Notes: generated by a model from the sequence alone, not told the origin. Shown: positions 1-7,807, numbered from the stretch's first letter. The stretch: DNA of 44,270 nucleotides from Candidatus Iainarchaeum sp. (GCA_017609625.1 JAFCDN010000009.1:1-44270); one strand, 5' to 3'. Translations and numbers: made by a program.

Positions 1-314
1 TCATAAACAAAAGCAGGAGAAAAATGCATTTTTTCCAGCAGCTTTTTTGTCCTTTCAAAGTCTTTCAATTCAATTTCAGTTTCTTTTCTTTCTTTAAACT
101 TTCCTTTGCTTTTCATTGGACTCTTAAAAGTAAGAGTGTTTTTTGAATCCTTTCTTAAACGCAAAAGGAACCTTTTTTTTCTGAATTCTTTTTTTGGATT
201 ATCAAAAACTAGATTTAGTTCTTTTTCTTTTCTATGGAATTCAGCGATTTTTTTCAATTTACTTCTAAATGTTTTCTCATTTTTTATTTTGAATTTTACT
301 TCTGTTTCAATCAT
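1..314 (-). CDS. CYTH-domain (CyaB-like) protein, C-terminus cut by window edge
   Basis: This reading frame is open from an ATG at 314 to the left edge and is missing from the ORF track because it is partial. The translation starts MIETEVKFKIKNEK and continues with charged strands such as RKKRFLLRLRK and ETEIELKDFERTKKLLEKM. The EXEXK signature (ETEVKFK) near the start, then RLR and an E.E.E strand, is typical of CYTH phosphohydrolases (class IV adenylate cyclase CyaB / thiamine triphosphatase superfamily), which act on triphosphate substrates with divalent metal bound by acidic residues inside a beta tunnel. It begins 11 nt after the stop of the HD-like gene, so it is probably the third gene of a gatD operon. 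The substrate cannot be predicted. Family membership is fairly secure from the motif order; the C-terminal half is not visible. Confidence 0.8.
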   Translation of the reverse strand, partial: MIETEVKFKIKNEKTFRSKLKKIAEFHRKEKELNLVFDNPKKEFRKKRFLLRLRKDSKNTLTFKSPMKSKGKFKERKETEIELKDFERTKKLLEKMHFSPAFVY

Positions 315-325
315 TTGAATCAGAA

Positions 326-697
326 TTATTTCCAGAGAAAAGATTTTATTTTTTCCAGCATGTTTTTTTCTTTGTGTTCTGGTTTGTCTGCTTCAAAAAG
401 AATTCTCTGTTCTGTTAAAACAGAATCAAAAGGATGATTATGGATTAATTTTGTCACTCTGTGTTTTTTGTGTTCATTATAATCTATTTCGCTGAGCAAT
501 GCAAGTGCCTGTAGTGAGCTTTCCATTGAAGTTGTGCCTGATTCATGAAGCAATGCGGCAATTTCTATTATTTCTTCGTCTGTTTCCATTCCCTGGCTTA
601 AACGCAAAGCGTTTTCTCTTACTCTGTATGCATGATGCAGTTTTTCAGTTTCAAAATTTTCTTTTAAATGCTGTTCTATTTTTCCAACTACCCCCAT
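326..697 (-). CDS. Small HD-like domain protein
   Basis: This 123-aa protein resembles a minimal HD-superfamily domain. An early helix carries LHHAYRVRENALRLSQ, followed by EIAALLHESG, where HE replaces the usual HD doublet, then IHNHPFD and a late FEADKPEH segment. The spacing H...HE...H...AD is that of HD metal-dependent phosphohydrolases, but the central Asp is changed, so metal binding and activity may be altered. A strong ribosome binding site (GAGGTGA on the minus strand) lies just upstream of the ATG and overlaps the end of gatD, which indicates translational coupling in one operon with gatD and the CYTH gene. CYTH and HD enzymes both act on nucleotide phosphates, so a shared substrate is possible; this is inference. 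Confidence 0.65.
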   Translation of the reverse strand: MGVVGKIEQHLKENFETEKLHHAYRVRENALRLSQGMETDEEIIEIAALLHESGTTSMESSLQALALLSEIDYNEHKKHRVTKLIHNHPFDSVLTEQRILFEADKPEHKEKNMLEKIKSFLWK

Positions 698-706
698 TTT
701 TTCACC

Positions 707-2038
707 TCAATCTAATTCAAATCCTTTTGAATTGCTTCTTTCAGTTATTTCGCCTCTTAAATTTTTCCCAATCAATTTTTTTGCTTCTTCTGGAGAATAA
801 TTTCCTAAAAGCCATGCAAGTTTAATAAATGCTGTTTCCGGAATCATGTCTTCTGCTGGAATTACTCCTGCATGCATTAAATCTTTTCCTGTGGAATAAA
901 CATTCATATTAATTCTGCCAAAAAACGCCTGTGAAGTCATTATTACAACAGATTTTTCTGCCAGTTTTTTTATTGCTTCAAAGTTTTTTTTGTTTTCTTC
1001 TGCGGATTTTCCTTTGCTTCCAATTGGCGCATGGCCTAAGCCTGTTCCTTCTAATACAATTCCTTTGAATCCTTGTTTTTCATAGAATTCTATTGTTTTT
1101 TCTGAAATATTTGGGTGGATTTTTATTAAAGCTACTTTTTCTTCTAAATCAGTTTTCAGAACAAGATTTTTTCCTTGTTCTTTTCTCCTGTAATTTTCTT
1201 TTAAGTATTCAATCTTTCTGCTTTCAAAATTAATTCTTGCAATTGGAATATCATTTACTGCTTTAAATGCATCTCTTCTTGAAGAATGCATTTTCCTGCT
1301 TTTGCATCCAGGAAGAATTACACAGTTGTCGTCTGCAGAGTGTTCGTGCATGCATAAAGCTACTCCAGAAAAATCTGTTTTTGAAATGAATTCTGCTGCA
1401 CAGATTAAATTCATTGAAGCATCTGAAGAACCTCTATCAGAGCTTCTTTGTGAGCCAACCATTATTACTGGAATATTTAAATTTTCAAGCATAAAAGATA
1501 AAGCTGCTGCAGTATAATGCATGGTGTCTGTTCCATGGCCTATAATTATCCCTTTTGGATTGTTTTCTTTTATTTCTTTTTCAATTGCTTCTGCAATCAT
1601 TTTATAATGCGAAAAATTCATGTCTTCTGAAAAGATTTCTGAAATATTTTTTGTTTCAATATTTGCTATTTCCATTAGTTCTGGAATATTTGTAACCAAT
1701 TTTTCTTGTTCCATTGCAGGAGAAACTGCTCCTGTTCTGTAATCTACTCTTGAGGCAATTGTTCCTCCAGTGTTTAGAATTGAAATTTCAGGCAAACCTT
1801 CAACTTTAATTATTTTTTTTTCTTCTTTTGCTGTTCCTTCTTCTATTTCACCGATTTTTTCTATCTTTTTTATTCTGTCTGATGAGATTCCAATATTGTA
1901 TCCTGATTTCATTTTTATTGTTAAAGTGTTTTCTTTTGAAGGCAAAACAGTTCCTGTAAATTCTTCATCTTCAGTGAAAACCTTTACTTCATCCAGTTCT
2001 TTTACTTCAAATTTCTCTAATAATTCTTTAGAATCCAT
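707..2038 (-). CDS. gatD: Glu-tRNA(Gln) amidotransferase subunit D
   Basis: GatD is the asparaginase-like subunit of the archaeal GatDE complex. It releases ammonia from glutamine so that GatE can convert Glu-tRNA(Gln) to Gln-tRNA(Gln). The 443-aa length is normal. Residues ~1-65 form the beta-rich domain that precedes the amidase in GatD (KVFTEDEEFTGTVLPS). The amidase follows with ILNTGGTIASRVDYRTGAV, the first nucleophile-Thr motif, and GIIIGHGTDTMHYTAAAL, the second Thr/Asp motif; VGSQRSSDRGSSDA is also typical. The divergent regulator gene and the PEP-utilizing gene are not in the same unit. GatE is not in this window. GatD is an archaea-specific marker and identifies the domain of life with high certainty. 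Downstream, an HD-like and a CYTH gene follow with almost no spacing. Confidence 0.96.
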   Translation of the reverse strand: MDSKELLEKFEVKELDEVKVFTEDEEFTGTVLPSKENTLTIKMKSGYNIGISSDRIKKIEKIGEIEEGTAKEEKKIIKVEGLPEISILNTGGTIASRVDYRTGAVSPAMEQEKLVTNIPELMEIANIETKNISEIFSEDMNFSHYKMIAEAIEKEIKENNPKGIIIGHGTDTMHYTAAALSFMLENLNIPVIMVGSQRSSDRGSSDASMNLICAAEFISKTDFSGVALCMHEHSADDNCVILPGCKSRKMHSSRRDAFKAVNDIPIARINFESRKIEYLKENYRRKEQGKNLVLKTDLEEKVALIKIHPNISEKTIEFYEKQGFKGIVLEGTGLGHAPIGSKGKSAEENKKNFEAIKKLAEKSVVIMTSQAFFGRINMNVYSTGKDLMHAGVIPAEDMIPETAFIKLAWLLGNYSPEEAKKLIGKNLRGEITERSNSKGFELD

Positions 2039-2080
2039 TTCAACCAGTTAAATGTAATAGGAAAAAATATTTTAATTGAT

Positions 2081-2944
2081 TTATTGCCTTTTTTTCCTGA
2101 ATCTTTCCAGAACGCTTTCCCTTAGGGTTTCTGCAATAAAACGGTTTTTGAAGAAAGTGAACTTGATTTTGGTTTTTGTTGCAACAATTTTCTGCAGTTC
2201 AATTGAATGTTTGTCAAAAGCGGGGTGTTCTGAAAAAAAATTGTGAATTTTTTTCAGGAATTTTTCAGGATATTCAATTTCAATTATATGATCTCCCATA
2301 ACAAGAAACTCTTTTTCATTTTTGAATTTCTTTTCTTTTAATACAATTCCTTTTACTCCCATTTTTGCATAGTTTTTTGAGGCAAAATGATTCAAAGGAA
2401 AATCTTTTGTAAAAACCTGAAATTGCTTAATTCCTTTATCCCTGAATGCAAGGTGTAATTTTGTGTCGCTTGCAAAATTAATAAGAACCCACCAGCCATA
2501 ATGGCAATGTCCTGCTGAAACCTTTTTTTCTCCTTTTTCTATTTTACCCAGCCAATCAAACATTAAATCAGCCCAGAAATTATCCAGTTCATATAAATCA
2601 GAAAAAAATACTGTGTTAATATTCCCGGTTTCTCTTTTTAGTGCTTTTCTTGTACCAATTTTAGAAACAAATCTGGAAGTAAGAGCATCAAAAAACTTTT
2701 TTGATTCAGAAATCCATTTTTTATCCAAAGCAAAAGATTTTCCTTCTTTTTTTACAACTCCCTCTTCTTCCAAAGCATTAACTGCTTTTTTCACTGCCTG
2801 AAAAGAAACATCCAGAGAAAATTCTGTTTTAAGCTTTCTCTTTATTTCAATCAACTGTAAAGGGAATTCTCTGCTAAGCAGAATAACTGAAAGCTCTTTT
2901 ACGCCTTTCTTTTTCATTTTTTTTGGATTAAAAAATGAACTCAT
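2081..2944 (-). CDS. Winged-helix transcriptional regulator-like protein
   Basis: The first ~75 residues look like a winged helix-turn-helix: a basic start (PKKMKKKGVKELSVILLS), a helix with LIEIKRKLKTEFSLDVSFQAVKKAVNALEEEGVV as recognition helix, and a KKEGKSFALD wing. The remaining ~200 residues form an unknown, mostly alpha/beta domain ending in a basic tail (LERFRKKRQ). Proteins with an N-terminal ArsR/MarR-like wing and a lineage-specific C-terminal domain are common in DPANN genomes, but I do not recognise the effector domain. Upstream of the start lie two tandem imperfect palindromes (TAAACC....GGTTTA type), one overlapping the expected TATA region, so autoregulation is likely. DNA binding is inferred from the fold pattern only. 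Confidence 0.6.
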   Translation of the reverse strand: MSSFFNPKKMKKKGVKELSVILLSREFPLQLIEIKRKLKTEFSLDVSFQAVKKAVNALEEEGVVKKEGKSFALDKKWISESKKFFDALTSRFVSKIGTRKALKRETGNINTVFFSDLYELDNFWADLMFDWLGKIEKGEKKVSAGHCHYGWWVLINFASDTKLHLAFRDKGIKQFQVFTKDFPLNHFASKNYAKMGVKGIVLKEKKFKNEKEFLVMGDHIIEIEYPEKFLKKIHNFFSEHPAFDKHSIELQKIVATKTKIKFTFFKNRFIAETLRESVLERFRKKRQ

Positions 2945-2970
2945 AACAAAACTATGAAAAAACTGTTTAT

Positions 2971-3016
2971 TAAACCTTTTGGTTTACTCATTAAAATTAA
3001 ACTTTTTGGTTTAATT
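2971..3016. promoter_or_regulatory. Two tandem palindromic operator candidates
   Basis: Two related dyads lie between the divergently arranged regulator (starts 2944) and the PEP-utilizing gene (probable start 3087). The first, 2971-2986, is TAAACC-TTTT-GGTTTA. The second, 2995-3016, is AATTAAAC-TTTTTG-GTTTAATT. Their centres are 27 bp apart. The first overlaps an AT-rich TATA-like stretch placed about 26 bp upstream of the regulator ATG, suggesting a leaderless transcript. Two like sites beside a winged-helix gene are what autoregulation would look like. Binding by that protein is inferred. Confidence 0.5.
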
Positions 3017-3086
3017 GCTTTTCAACCCGGCTTTTTTTAACAATCGAAAAGAATAATATTTTATGTATAAGAAAAATTTTGATTCA

Positions 3087-3182
3087 ATGAAAAAATACAA
3101 CTGGGCCTGGTTCTGGTCTGGAAACTGGCCTTTGTTTGATTCAGCTTTCAAATTATGCTTCAGAAGTTTTTGGAATATTTGA
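3087..3182 (+). other. Probable true 5' end of the PEP-utilizing gene, out of frame
   Basis: An ATG at 3087 opens a 31-codon frame translating as MKKYNWAWFWSGNWPLFDS..., rich in aromatic residues and unlike random AT-rich frames. A TATA-like TTTTATGTATAA at 3058-3070 sits at the spacing expected for a leaderless start at this ATG. The downstream gene is open only in the +1 frame from 3091 and would otherwise need a TTG start at 3136. A one-base shift within about 3125-3150 (for example in cctttgtttg) would fuse the two. This could be a sequence error, a real mutation or programmed frameshifting. Confidence 0.5.
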
Positions 3183-4431
3183 TTCAGAAATAAAAGATAA
3201 AAAAGAATTAATTGAAAAAATATCTTCTGAGAATTTTTCTTCCAAAAGCAACAAGGAATTAATTGAATTGTTTGCTCAGGCAAAAAAAGCTTTAGGTTTT
3301 GTTCTTGCAATGGATTTCTGGTGCTGGTATACAGAGTATTTTTTTACTCCAAGACTTGAAAAAATTGTTTCAGAAAAACTTTCAGACAAAAGCAAAGCTT
3401 CTGAAACTATTATTAAGCTTACAACTCCTTTTTTTCCTTCAAAAACACTTGAAGAAGAAGAAAGTTTGGTTGAATTAACAAAATTTGTTTTGCAGAAAAA
3501 AATTAATCCAGAAAATTTTAATGAAAATGATTTTCCGGAATTTACTTTGAAATTAAATACTCATTTGAAAAACTTCTGCTGGATTCCTGTTTTAGTTAAT
3601 AATAATCCTTTGACAAAAAAAGATGTTTTAAATGAGATAAAAAACAAAACGAAAGAAAACCTTAAGGAATACAAGGGAATGGATTCAAAACTTGAAAAAA
3701 TAAAATCAGAGTTTAATTCTGCTTTAAATGAATTGAACCTTGAAGAAAAAGAATTAAAGTTTGTTAAAGACATGAATACAACTGCTTTTTTCAGGAGTGA
3801 ATCAAATTTTCTTTTAAGTTATTTTTCTTTTAAGCTGATCCCTTTTTATTCTGAAATGGCTAAAAGAATCGGATTGACTTATGCAAAAATGAAAAATTTA
3901 ACTGATGAAGAAGTTGAAAAATACCTTGCAAAAAATGAAAAGGTTGCTAAACAGCTTTTAGATGAAAGAACTGAGTTTTGTTATGTATTGGAAGAAGGGA
4001 AATATTTTATTGAAACAGGAGAAAATGCATTGAAAATAAAGTCTATTGTTGAAGCAAGCCATTCAGAAACCAAAGAAAAAATCCTTAAAGGAACTGCGGC
4101 TTCTGCAGGAACTGCTTTTGGTTTTGCAAAAGTCTTAAAAGATTCAAGCGAAATTTCTAAAGTAAAAAAAGGAGATATTTTAATTGCCCCTGCAACAAGT
4201 GTTGATTTTGTTCCTGCAATGAAAAAAGCCTCTGCAATAATAACAGAATTTGGGGGAATAACTTCTCATGCAGCAATAGTAAGCAGAGAGTTAGGAATTC
4301 CTTGTATTGTAGGAGTAAAAAATATTACAAAAATTCTGAAAGACGGAGAACAGGTTAAAGTAAATGCTTCAAATGGAACAGTGGAGAGGGTTGGAAATGC
4401 CACAGAAACTAATGCAGGGAAAGACACTTAG
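3136..4431 (+). CDS. Orphan phosphohistidine (PEP-utilizing mobile) domain protein
   Basis: The last ~100 residues are a clear PEP-utilizing enzyme mobile (swivelling phosphohistidine) domain: KGTAASAGTAFGFAKVL, then ITEFGGITSHAAIVSRELG with the phosphorylatable His, then IPCIVGVKN. The first ~320 residues are alpha-helical, with no visible ATP-grasp motifs and no PEP-binding barrel, so this is not a full PEP synthase or PPDK. Such orphan swivelling proteins are known but poorly characterised. A catalytic ATP-grasp partner would have to come from elsewhere. The listed start is a TTG; the real start is probably the ATG at 3087 with a frameshift in between. Two small membrane proteins follow, the first overlapping this stop codon. 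Confidence 0.75.
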   Translation: MIQLSNYASEVFGIFDSEIKDKKELIEKISSENFSSKSNKELIELFAQAKKALGFVLAMDFWCWYTEYFFTPRLEKIVSEKLSDKSKASETIIKLTTPFFPSKTLEEEESLVELTKFVLQKKINPENFNENDFPEFTLKLNTHLKNFCWIPVLVNNNPLTKKDVLNEIKNKTKENLKEYKGMDSKLEKIKSEFNSALNELNLEEKELKFVKDMNTTAFFRSESNFLLSYFSFKLIPFYSEMAKRIGLTYAKMKNLTDEEVEKYLAKNEKVAKQLLDERTEFCYVLEEGKYFIETGENALKIKSIVEASHSETKEKILKGTAASAGTAFGFAKVLKDSSEISKVKKGDILIAPATSVDFVPAMKKASAIITEFGGITSHAAIVSRELGIPCIVGVKNITKILKDGEQVKVNASNGTVERVGNATETNAGKDT

Positions 4432-4741
4432 ATTTTCTTTTGATAAAGATGATTTAAACAAATTAGAGTATGAAAAGAGAGAAGACATTATAGACAAATG
4501 GATTAAATGGGAAATAAGCGATTTTGCATTAAAATCAAAATTCAACAGCTACATTATTCTATGCTTGCTTAGCGTTGCAGGTGGCTTTTTTGTCTGGCAG
4601 TGGTTTTTTTTGTTTTTGATTTTCTTTTTTCCAAAAGTTTTGAGTTTGCAGTTTGATTATGGAGATTCCAGTTCTGACAGGCAGAGATGGAAGAAAAAAT
4701 ATGTTACAAGGATTGATGGTTTTGATTTGCAGAAAAGGTGA
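4397..4741 (+). CDS. Small membrane protein
   Basis: This ~114-aa protein of unknown function has a charged N-terminal half (FSFDKDDLNKLEYEKREDIIDKWIKWE), one long hydrophobic stretch (about SYIILCLLSVAGGFFVWQWFFLFLIFFF) that can form two membrane helices with a tight turn, and a basic cytosolic tail. I place the start at ATG 4397 because GGAGAGGG lies six bases before it; the ORF-track start at 4364 lies further inside the preceding gene. It overlaps the end of the phosphohistidine gene and its TGA overlaps the start region of the next membrane gene, so the three are probably co-transcribed. It has the same layout as the next protein (soluble head, two-helix membrane segment, basic tail), which suggests they are paralogous. 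Confidence 0.55.
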   Translation: MPQKLMQGKTLRFSFDKDDLNKLEYEKREDIIDKWIKWEISDFALKSKFNSYIILCLLSVAGGFFVWQWFFLFLIFFFPKVLSLQFDYGDSSSDRQRWKKKYVTRIDGFDLQKR

Positions 4742-4746
4742 AAAAA

Positions 4747-5133
4747 ATGCTTAAATTAGTTAAAGGAAAACAATTAATGTTGGATATTGAACCAGATGAA
4801 TCAGATATTCAGTTCAGGGAACAGCTTGGAAACAATTATTTTAAAATGAAAATAAACGAAACAAAAACTCTTGGGGTATTTTACTTTAATTTTTTTCTTT
4901 TGCTTTTAAATCTCTTCTTAGCAGTAGTTGTTTCAGAAATTTTTGTTATTGGAATACTGCTTGCACTTTATTCAAGTTATGCAAGCCATGACAATTATTT
5001 GAGTGCTTGGAGCAAAAGAAACAAGTTTGGAAGAAAAAAAGTAATTAGAATTGATATTGATAAAAGGCCTGCAATAATTGCAGAAGGCCCAAAAGTGCCT
5101 TGGATTGAAGTGGATAAAACACGAAAGCTTTAA
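4747..5133 (+). CDS. Small membrane protein, likely paralogue of the preceding one
   Basis: A ~128-aa protein with a soluble head, a hydrophobic span (GVFYFNFFLLLLNLFLAVVVSEIFVIGILLALYSSY) that can hold two membrane helices, and a basic tail (KRNKFGRKKVIRIDIDK). The start is taken as ATG 4747, preceded by AGGTGA, a good archaeal ribosome binding site; the GTG at 4738 in the track would overlap that site. It follows the previous gene without a gap and ends with a 4-nt convergent overlap with alaX. Function unknown. The similar architecture of the two neighbours suggests duplication, possibly forming a heteromeric membrane complex. Confidence 0.55.
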   Translation: MLKLVKGKQLMLDIEPDESDIQFREQLGNNYFKMKINETKTLGVFYFNFFLLLLNLFLAVVVSEIFVIGILLALYSSYASHDNYLSAWSKRNKFGRKKVIRIDIDKRPAIIAEGPKVPWIEVDKTRKL

Positions 5134-5852
5134 TCTATCAGTGTGAAAGAGACTCTGTCTCTTTCTTTTCCTTTATTTTCTCTTCCAAGGATTTTTATTT
5201 TTCCGATTTCTTTTGTGTTTTTTACATGCGTTCCACCACAAGGGCATTTGTCTATTCCTGGAATTTCTATTACTCTGATTTCTTTTATTGCTTCAGGCAA
5301 ACGCGAAAACAAAACTCTTCTTTTTTCATCCACTTCTTCTAAAACAGTTTCTCTGGATTTAAATTGAATTTCAACTGGTAATTCTTTTTCAACGATTTCA
5401 TTAAACTCTGTTTCAAGTTTTTTCAGTGTTTCTTCTTCAAAGCGGATTGGATAAAAGTCCATTCTGCTTTTTTCTTCTTGAATCTGGTTTCCTACAGTTG
5501 AAGCTCCAAACTGGTCTAAAATCAGGGCTGAAAGAAGGTGCTGTGCTGAATGCATTTTCATATATTTAAAACGCAGATTCCAATCCAGCAAGGCTTTAAC
5601 TTCAGTTCCTTTTTCCGGAATTTCTCCTTCCAAAAAATGCAAAATTTTTCCGTCTCTTTTTTTTACTAAAACAACTTTTGAATCTTTTCCCTGAAATTCG
5701 ATTTTTCCTTTATCTGTTGGCTGTCCTCCTGCTTCAGGATAAAAAGCAGTTTTATTTAACTCAATCCATTTCTGCTCTGCATTTGAATCCAAAACTTTTG
5801 CATTGAATTCTTTTAAATAGCAGTCTTTTAAGTAAAGCAGTTCTGTTTGCAT
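5130..5852 (-). CDS. alaX: Alanyl-tRNA editing protein AlaX
   Basis: AlaX is a free-standing trans-editing hydrolase that removes wrongly attached serine or glycine from tRNA(Ala). At 240 aa it matches the AlaX-M type. The N-terminal beta domain contains FYPEAGGQPTDKG with the Gly-Gly motif linked to substrate choice. The editing domain has the zinc ligands MHSAQHLLSA (HxxxH) and CPCGGTHVKN (CxxxH), and ends in an IKILGRENKG strand. All expected metal ligands are present, so it should be active. It is convergent with the small membrane protein genes and divergent from the next ORF pair. Confidence 0.93.
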   Translation of the reverse strand: MQTELLYLKDCYLKEFNAKVLDSNAEQKWIELNKTAFYPEAGGQPTDKGKIEFQGKDSKVVLVKKRDGKILHFLEGEIPEKGTEVKALLDWNLRFKYMKMHSAQHLLSALILDQFGASTVGNQIQEEKSRMDFYPIRFEEETLKKLETEFNEIVEKELPVEIQFKSRETVLEEVDEKRRVLFSRLPEAIKEIRVIEIPGIDKCPCGGTHVKNTKEIGKIKILGRENKGKERDRVSFTLID

Positions 5853-5958
5853 GCAATAATAAAAGATGAAAAATCAGTTAAATGTTTTTATAAGAACGCA
5901 GTTTTTTCAGTTAAGTTTAATAATACTGATTTCTTGTTTATGTGTAGGATACTATATG

Positions 5959-6117
5959 TTTAGGAAGTTGTCTACTCTTATTGGAAGAGTTTCGCGTAAA
6001 TTTATAAGAAGAAAACTGCCTGAAAGAATAAAGAAAAAAATTGATGCCAGTCCAACAGGATCAGTAGGATGGTCATTTACCTTTCCAAAAGACCCCCCTC
6101 CTGCGTCCTCTGGCTAG
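5959..6117 (+). CDS. N-terminal part of a basic protein interrupted by TAG
   Basis: This frame translates as MFRKLSTLIGRVSRKF... followed by PTGSVGWSFTFPKDPPPASSG and then TAG at 6115. The same frame continues without another stop as LPAGYKQREFRLRVESH and runs into the ORF annotated from 6151. The track starts it at 5866, giving a hydrophobic extension, but that ATG is only 13 nt from the divergent alaX start, while 5959 has AGGATA upstream and leaves room for promoters. TAG acts as the terminal stop of other genes here (for example at 4431), so amber recoding is not supported generally. It is either a short gene, a readthrough product or the front of a gene broken by a point mutation. Confidence 0.4.
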   Translation, partial: FRKLSTLIGRVSRKFIRRKLPERIKKKIDASPTGSVGWSFTFPKDPPPASSG

Positions 6118-6150
6118 CTTCCAGCAGGTTATAAGCAACGTGAATTTAGA

Positions 6151-6444
6151 TTGCGTGTGGAGAGTCATGTAACCAAAGTTCCTGGAGGGCCTTTTTCACG
6201 AGAAGGGTACAGAAAAACCAGAGGATTCAGTTTCGTTAAAGATAAAAAAGAAGGCAATGCGGCACACTTGAGTGTTGAAAAAAGCAAAACAAGAATTTAC
6301 GATACTGGTAGAAACCTTGTAAGAAAAGAAAAGAATATTGATATCTATGATCAGCCGGCAGAAGGAAGCACGAGAACTATTTATTCTAAGAAGACGATAA
6401 GAGAACCCAAAGTGAAGAAGGATCGAAAGAAGAAAAAGAAATGA
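6151..6444 (+). CDS. Basic C-terminal part of the same interrupted protein
   Basis: A lysine/arginine-rich 97-codon frame (EGYRKTRGFSFVKDKKEG, SKTRIYDTGRNLVRKEKNI, ending KKDRKKKKK), in the same frame as the preceding ORF and separated from it only by the TAG at 6115. The combined protein from 5959 would be about 161 residues. Strong basic character suggests binding to nucleic acid or ribosomes, but I see no known domain. Base use is richer in G and C than in neighbouring genes (for example GTGTGGAGAGTC). No independent ATG or ribosome binding site is obvious at 6151, which argues that it is a continuation and not a separate gene. Confidence 0.45.
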   Translation: MRVESHVTKVPGGPFSREGYRKTRGFSFVKDKKEGNAAHLSVEKSKTRIYDTGRNLVRKEKNIDIYDQPAEGSTRTIYSKKTIREPKVKKDRKKKKK

Positions 6445-6479
6445 ATTAATATTTAATCTTTTTCAAGAGCAGTTTTATA

Positions 6480-7163
6480 ATGAAAGTTGGAAGTTTGTTT
6501 TCTGGAGGGAAAGATTCAGTTTATGCAGTGAACTGGGCGCTCGAGCAAGGGCATTTTGTAGAGGTATTAATCTGCATTGTTTCAGAAAACAAAGAAAGCT
6601 TTATGTTTCACACTCCAAATATTAATTTAACCTCTTTTCAGGCAGAGGCAGCAAAATTGCCAGTTATGTATACAAAAACCCTTGGGGAAAAAGAAAAAGA
6701 GCTTTTAGATTTAAAACAAGCTTTGCTTGAAGCAAAAACAGATTTTGGATTACAAGCAATAACAACCGGGGCACTTGCTTCTTCTTATCAGAAAAAAAGA
6801 ATAGAAAAAATCTGTGATGAATTAAATTTAGAATGCTTTTCTCCGTTATGGAAAAAAGACCAGACAGAATATGTCAGAGAACTGATTGAAAAAAAATTTG
6901 AGGTTTTAATTACTGCTGTTGCAGCACAAGGTCTGGATGAAAGCTGGCTTGGAAGAAAATTAGGTGAAAAAGTTCTCCAAGAGTTGGTTGAGTTAAATAA
7001 AAAGTTTGATTTAAATGTTGCAGGTGAAGGAGGCGAATATGAATCTTTTGTTTTAAATGCTCCGTTCTTCAAAAAAAAGCTGAAAATAGTCAATGCTAAA
7101 AAGCACTGGAAAGGCAATACAGGTTTTTTGGAAATAAAAAAAATAGAATTAATTGAAGAGTAA
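6480..7163 (+). CDS. dph6: Diphthine-ammonia ligase / ATP-binding PP-loop protein
   Basis: The protein begins with the PP-loop ATP pyrophosphatase motif GSLFSGGKDSVYA and continues with the family features TTGALASSYQKKRIEKICDEL and FSPLWKKDQTEYVREL. The late motif VAGEGGEYESFVLNAPFFKKKL is diagnostic of the Dph6 family, which amidates diphthine to diphthamide on translation factor aEF2. At 227 aa it has the normal length for the archaeal single-domain form. It starts directly at an ATG 35 nt after the basic ORF and ends 2 nt before the convergent aldolase gene. Assignment is by motif and is strong; the exact archaeal reaction is by analogy with eukaryotic Dph6. Confidence 0.9.
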   Translation: MKVGSLFSGGKDSVYAVNWALEQGHFVEVLICIVSENKESFMFHTPNINLTSFQAEAAKLPVMYTKTLGEKEKELLDLKQALLEAKTDFGLQAITTGALASSYQKKRIEKICDELNLECFSPLWKKDQTEYVRELIEKKFEVLITAVAAQGLDESWLGRKLGEKVLQELVELNKKFDLNVAGEGGEYESFVLNAPFFKKKLKIVNAKKHWKGNTGFLEIKKIELIEE

Positions 7164-7165
7164 AT

Positions 7166-7807
7166 TCACTTTACTTTTTTCCAGTCATCTAAAAACTTTT
7201 GTATTCCTTTGTCTGTTAAAGGGTGTTTTATCATTTTATCCAATACATTAAATGGAATTGTTGCAACATCTGCACCAGCTTTTGCTGATTCAATTACATG
7301 AATCGGGTTTCTGATGCTTGCAGAAATCAGTTTGCTTTCTATTTTATACATTTTGAATATTTCCATTGTTTCTCTTATTACATTCATTCCATTGTTTCCT
7401 GCATCATCTAATCTGCCAACAAAAATGCTTACATAACTTGCTCCGGCTTTTGCTGCAAGCAATGCCTGATTAGCAGAAAAAATCAGAGTACAGTTTGTTT
7501 TAATCCCTTTTTTTGAAAGTTCTTTTATTGCTTTTAATCCTTCTTCATTTATTGCAACTTTTATTACAATGTTTTTATTTATCTTGCTGTATTCTTCTCC
7601 TTGTTTTATTATTCCTTCTGCTTTTTCTTCTGTTGCTTCAACACTAATTGGACCGTCAACTATTGAAACAATTTCTTCAATTATTTTTTTAAACGGCTTG
7701 TCCTCTTTTGCAATTAAAGAAGGGTTTGTTGTTACTCCGTCAACTATTCCTAATTCGTAATATTTTTTTATTTGTTCAGTGTTTGCTGTATCAATAAAAA
7801 CTTCCAT
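7166..7807 (-). CDS. Transaldolase / fructose-6-phosphate aldolase family
   Basis: A 213-aa single-domain TIM-barrel aldolase of the short transaldolase (TalC/MipB/FSA) family. It begins with [16 protein letters not shown] and [13 protein letters not shown], has the Schiff-base lysine in [13 protein letters not shown], then [21 protein letters not shown] and [22 protein letters not shown]. All strand-end motifs of the family are intact. It should exchange or release dihydroxyacetone units between sugar phosphates. With the phosphofructokinase at 30 kb it gives hints of a hexose/pentose phosphate network. Transaldolase and FSA activities cannot be told apart from sequence. The gene has GGTGAAG just upstream of its ATG. 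Confidence 0.92.
   Translation of the reverse strand: MEVFIDTANTEQIKKYYELGIVDGVTTNPSLIAKEDKPFKKIIEEIVSIVDGPISVEATEEKAEGIIKQGEEYSKINKNIVIKVAINEEGLKAIKELSKKGIKTNCTLIFSANQALLAAKAGASYVSIFVGRLDDAGNNGMNVIRETMEIFKMYKIESKLISASIRNPIHVIESAKAGADVATIPFNVLDKMIKHPLTDKGIQKFLDDWKKVK

Noticed and set aside
6115-6117. Pyrrolysine coding at TAG
   Set aside because: TAG ends normal genes in this window (4431, 34449), and no pyl genes are present here.
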